Shown: positions 5,234-7,983 of the stretch, in pieces
How the letters are laid out: each line of letters begins with the position of its first letter
Position numbering within the stretch: the first letter of the stretch is position 1
From: Hominiventricola aquisgranensis
GTDB taxonomy: Bacteria; Bacillota; Clostridia; Lachnospirales; Lachnospiraceae
Direction of reading: 5' to 3'
DNA length: 7,983 bases
NCBI RefSeq assembly: GCF_040096225.1
Contig: NZ_JBBMFC010000079.1
Span: forward strand, 1-7,983
Translations under genes and position numbers: made by a program
The notes under the pieces: generated by a model
The model's database searches: none
Told to the model about the DNA's origin: nothing
What the model saw: only the letters and a program-made list of their open reading frames with translations

Positions 5234-7840
5234 TTTTCTTAGTTTCATACGTATACACTTAAGTAATTGAATAATCAGAAGGCTTGCAAAAGCATATAAA
5301 TATACACATCCAAGCTGCATCAGATTCAACGTTTCCACTTTGAATAAGTTATGGAAACCAGGAACCGTCAGTACTGTTGTAATGAGTACTGCACCTAACA
5401 CAAATGCTCCCTGAAGCCACTTGTTATGAAAGAGACCTTTTGTAAAAATGACCGGATGATCTGATTTGCAATTATATCCATGAAACAAACGTGCCAGACA
5501 AAGAGTTCCAAAAGCATACGTGCTTCCAAGCAATGTACCATTCTGGTTGTATCCTGTCAAAAAACTGATCATTGTCATTGCTCCAATTACCAAACCTTCC
5601 AGACCGATTTTGCTAAGAAAATCTTTTGTCAATATCGACTCATCTGCCAATCTCGGTTTTTCACTCATCACTTCACTTCTATCCGGCTCTAAGCCTAACG
5701 CAATTGCCGGAAGACTATCCGTCAAAAGATTAATGAAGAGTAAATGTACTGGTGCAAATGGCACCGGAAGTCCTGCAATCGATGAACAAAGAACGGTTAA
5801 AATTGCTCCGAAATTTCCTGACAAAAGAAACTGTATCGCATACTTGATATTCTGATATAAGTTTCGTCCATTTTCCACTGCTTTTACGATTGTTGCAAAG
5901 TTATCATCTGTAAGTACCATCGCTGCTGCATCTTTCGCAACTTCCGTTCCGGTCATTCCCATTGCAACACCAATATCTGCCTGCTTTAATGCCGGTGCAT
6001 CATTGACACCGTCTCCTGTCATTGCCACAATCATTCCTCTTTCCTGCCATGCCCGAACAATGCGAATTTTATGTTCCGGTGACACTCTTGCATACACAGA
6101 AATATTTGAGACAAATTCTTTGAGTTCCTCGTCACCCATATTTTCTATATCTGCCCCTTCACAGGCTTCCGATAAATCATGTAATATTCCAACTCTCTTT
6201 GCAATTGCTGCTGCTGTAATTTTATGATCTCCGGTGATCATAACCGGTCGAATTCCCGCTTTTATACATTCCGCTACCGCAGCTTTTGATTCTTCTCTCG
6301 GAGGATCCATCATCGCAATCAAACCAAGAAATACTAAGTGATCCTCATCTTGTATCGTTAATGTGTGATTCTTAGGAATTTCACGATAGGTAAAAGCCAA
6401 TACTCTTAAACCTTCCATCGAAAATTCCTGATTTTGACGTTGTATTTTTTCTTTATCTTCCTCAGTAATTTTTCGAATTCCCTCTTTCGTCCAGATTTGC
6501 TCTGTACGTTCCAGGAGCTTGTCGACTGCACCTTTTACAATCATTTGATTTTTACCATCTATCAGGTGAAGTGTTGACATCATCTTTCGATCACTGTCAA
6601 ATGGCAGTTCTCCATTTCTTGGATAAAGCTTTCTTACGCTTGCCGCCTCTATCCCATATCGACTTCCAAGATTAATCAATGCTGTTTCTGTTGGATCTCC
6701 AATTTCTACTCCATTTTCATTTGTCGAATCATTACATAGAATACTGTAATTTAAAAGACATTTTTGTGCCTGATCTGATATATCAATTGCCTCTGCTGAA
6801 ATTCTTTTTCCATCTATATAATAATCTTCAACCGTCATTTTATTCTGTGTGAGCGTTCCTGTCTTATCCGAACAAATAATAGAAACACTTCCAAGTCCTT
6901 CTACCGCCTGTAGTTTACGAATGATTGCATGCTCTTTTGCCATCTTCTGTGTTCCGAAAGAAAGTACAATTGTCACGATAGAACTTAGCGCTTCAGGAAT
7001 TGCTGCTACTGCAAGTGCTACTGCAAACATAAATGCACTGCTGATCTTTTCACCGCGGAACACATTTATTGCAAATAAGAGTCCGCAAAATACCAGAATC
7101 ATAATAGAAAGCTTCTTTCCAAAGACTTCCAAACTCACCTGAAGTGGTGTCTGTTTTTCCGAAGTTGACTTCAAAAGTCCTGCAATCTTTCCGACTTCTG
7201 TCTGCATTCCTATATCCGTTACAACAGCTTTCCCACGCCCATACGTTACAAAACTACCGGAAAATAACATATTTGTCCGATCACCAAGTGGCGCTTCCGT
7301 CAATATTGTATCCATGTTTTTCTCAACTGCAAGACTTTCTCCTGTAAGAGCACTCTCATCAATCTTAAGACTTGCATTTTCAATCAGTCTTCCATCAGCA
7401 GGAATCATATCTCCTGCTTCAAGCAGTATCACATCTCCAACAACCAGTTCTCTTGCCGGAATTTGAACGACTGTACCATCACGCAATACTTTTGCCTCCG
7501 GGCCAGAAAGATTCTTTAAACTCTGCAGAGATTGTTCTGCTTTTACCGTCTGTATTGTTCCCAAGATTGCATTGATCGTAATAACCGTCACGATAACTGC
7601 CGCACTTTCCACATCTCCAAGCATACCAGATATGATTGCTGATGCAATTAGAATCAGTACAAGAAAATCCTTATACTGTTCAAAGAAAATCTGCAGGATA
7701 CCTTTCTTCTTTCCTTCTGTAAGTTCATTCCACCCACACTTTTCTCTGGATCTTTTCACCTGTTCACTCGTAAGCCCAGATTTCTTGCCATTCACCCTTT
7801 CAAGAACCTCTTCTACCGTCTGCTGATAAATTTCCTTCAT
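5219..7840 (-). CDS. P-type Ca2+-transporting ATPase (SERCA/LMCA1-like)
   Basis: Complete 873-residue type II P-type ATPase that exports Ca2+ from the cytosol using ATP, with H+ counter-transport in characterised relatives. Numbering is from ATG 7840. Actuator domain: LTGES (165-169). M4: AAIPEAL (279-285). Phosphorylation site: CSDKTGTLT (323-331, D325). Nucleotide domain: PFDSDRKMMST and VKGA (435-438). P domain: ITGDH, ARVSPEHK, MTGDGVNDAPAL (607-618). M6: NLLTD (704-708), the Ca2+-ligand segment. In M5, N676 is kept but the position of SERCA Glu771 is Ala679; in M8, the position of SERCA Glu908 is Arg784. The same two changes are known in Listeria LMCA1, which carries one Ca2+ per cycle. 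The start is ATG 7840 because AGGAGG (7854-7849) lies 8 nt upstream; the adjacent GTG at 7843 is only 5 nt away. It is probably cotranscribed with the overlapping AI-2E-type gene. Other cations (Mn2+) cannot be excluded. Confidence 0.93.
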   Translation of the reverse strand: MKEIYQQTVEEVLERVNGKKSGLTSEQVKRSREKCGWNELTEGKKKGILQIFFEQYKDFLVLILIASAIISGMLGDVESAAVIVTVITINAILGTIQTVKAEQSLQSLKNLSGPEAKVLRDGTVVQIPARELVVGDVILLEAGDMIPADGRLIENASLKIDESALTGESLAVEKNMDTILTEAPLGDRTNMLFSGSFVTYGRGKAVVTDIGMQTEVGKIAGLLKSTSEKQTPLQVSLEVFGKKLSIMILVFCGLLFAINVFRGEKISSAFMFAVALAVAAIPEALSSIVTIVLSFGTQKMAKEHAIIRKLQAVEGLGSVSIICSDKTGTLTQNKMTVEDYYIDGKRISAEAIDISDQAQKCLLNYSILCNDSTNENGVEIGDPTETALINLGSRYGIEAASVRKLYPRNGELPFDSDRKMMSTLHLIDGKNQMIVKGAVDKLLERTEQIWTKEGIRKITEEDKEKIQRQNQEFSMEGLRVLAFTYREIPKNHTLTIQDEDHLVFLGLIAMMDPPREESKAAVAECIKAGIRPVMITGDHKITAAAIAKRVGILHDLSEACEGADIENMGDEELKEFVSNISVYARVSPEHKIRIVRAWQERGMIVAMTGDGVNDAPALKQADIGVAMGMTGTEVAKDAAAMVLTDDNFATIVKAVENGRNLYQNIKYAIQFLLSGNFGAILTVLCSSIAGLPVPFAPVHLLFINLLTDSLPAIALGLEPDRSEVMSEKPRLADESILTKDFLSKIGLEGLVIGAMTMISFLTGYNQNGTLLGSTYAFGTLCLARLFHGYNCKSDHPVIFTKGLFHNKWLQGAFVLGAVLITTVLTVPGFHNLFKVETLNLMQLGCVYLYAFASLLIIQLLKCIRMKLRKRGER

Positions 7841-7854
7841 CACTTCCGCCTCCT
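7841..7854 (-). promoter_or_regulatory. RBS deciding ATPase start
   Basis: AGGAGG (7854-7849) precedes two adjacent in-frame start codons, GTG (7843-7841) and ATG (7840-7838). The 8-nt spacing to ATG is closer to optimal than 5 nt to GTG, so ATG 7840 is preferred. Confidence 0.65.
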
Positions 7855-7897
7855 CGTTCTCCTAAATATTTTTCTAGTCATTGCAATATAAAATTGC

Positions 7898-7983
7898 TTA
7901 TACAGTCTCTCCCTTAAGAGTCCTGGTATTCTGGATAATATACAGAGCGACCGATATGACCATCATTATAGCGCACAAACCAA
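7898..7983 (-). CDS. C-terminal tail of membrane-like protein, partial
   Basis: An open frame enters from the right window edge and ends with TAA at 7900-7898. The visible 27 residues are a hydrophobic stretch (CAIMMVISVALYIIQ) followed by a short polar tail (NTRTLKGETV), as in the last transmembrane helix of a membrane protein. The ATPase ATG follows 57 nt later on the same strand with no terminator between, so this would be the preceding gene of the same transcription unit. I do not recognise the family. A second frame here (ending YYPEYQDS-stop) is also open from the edge, so the reading-frame choice rests only on the membrane-like composition. Confidence 0.4.
   Translation of the reverse strand, partial: GLCAIMMVISVALYIIQNTRTLKGETV

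Noticed and set aside
7883..7897. GCAAT/ATTGC inverted repeat upstream of the ATPase as a terminator or operator
   Set aside because: The arms are only 5 bp and AT-rich, with no T-tract and no recognisable operator sequence.
1..7983. CRISPR array, tRNA, rRNA or riboswitch
   Set aside because: No regularly spaced repeats, cloverleaf sequences, rRNA signatures or known riboswitch cores were seen on either strand.

Overview
The window looks like chromosomal DNA of a low-to-moderate GC Firmicute, most likely a gut Lachnospiraceae/Clostridia relative. This rests on AT-rich intergenic DNA, strong AGGAGG ribosome binding sites, and the types of insertion-sequence (IS) transposase, DegV, AI-2E-family and SERCA-like genes present. 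The genus is inference from protein flavour only.

Left third (1 to about 3040): a graveyard of IS remnants. From the left edge there is the 5' part of an IS110-family element on the minus strand. It holds the DEDD catalytic half of the transposase, broken after about codon 122, and the complete 5' non-coding end. That end has the position, orientation and folding expected of an IS110 bridge RNA. Next comes the 5' part of an IS1182-like element (IS1182-A, plus strand), preceded by two stem-loops and an extended -10 promoter. It is cut at codon 186 and joined tail-to-tail, around 1341-1351, to a second and different IS1182-like transposase (IS1182-B, minus strand). IS1182-B has lost its last few codons and carries three frame disruptions. 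No transposase here is intact.

Right two thirds (3049-7983): minus-strand host genes, transcribed from right to left. In that order they are: the C-terminal tail of an unidentified membrane-protein-like frame at the right edge; a complete SERCA-type P-type Ca2+-ATPase; an AI-2E/PerM-family membrane transporter whose GTG start overlaps the ATPase stop codon; and, after 80 bp, a DegV/FakB-like fatty-acid-binding protein. The ATPase and the transporter are almost certainly one translationally coupled transcription unit. degV may be read through or have its own promoter. The ATPase calcium-site residues (Ala in M5, Arg in M8) match the one-Ca2+ Listeria LMCA1 type rather than two-site SERCA.

The most interesting item is the candidate bridge RNA at about 420-600. 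A 16-bp helix closes it, and its two non-Watson-Crick pairs are G-U wobbles only in the minus-strand transcript, the same strand as the transposase. A 9-nt sequence inside the RNA recurs just outside it, near the likely left end of the element. No previously undescribed multi-gene system is evident.
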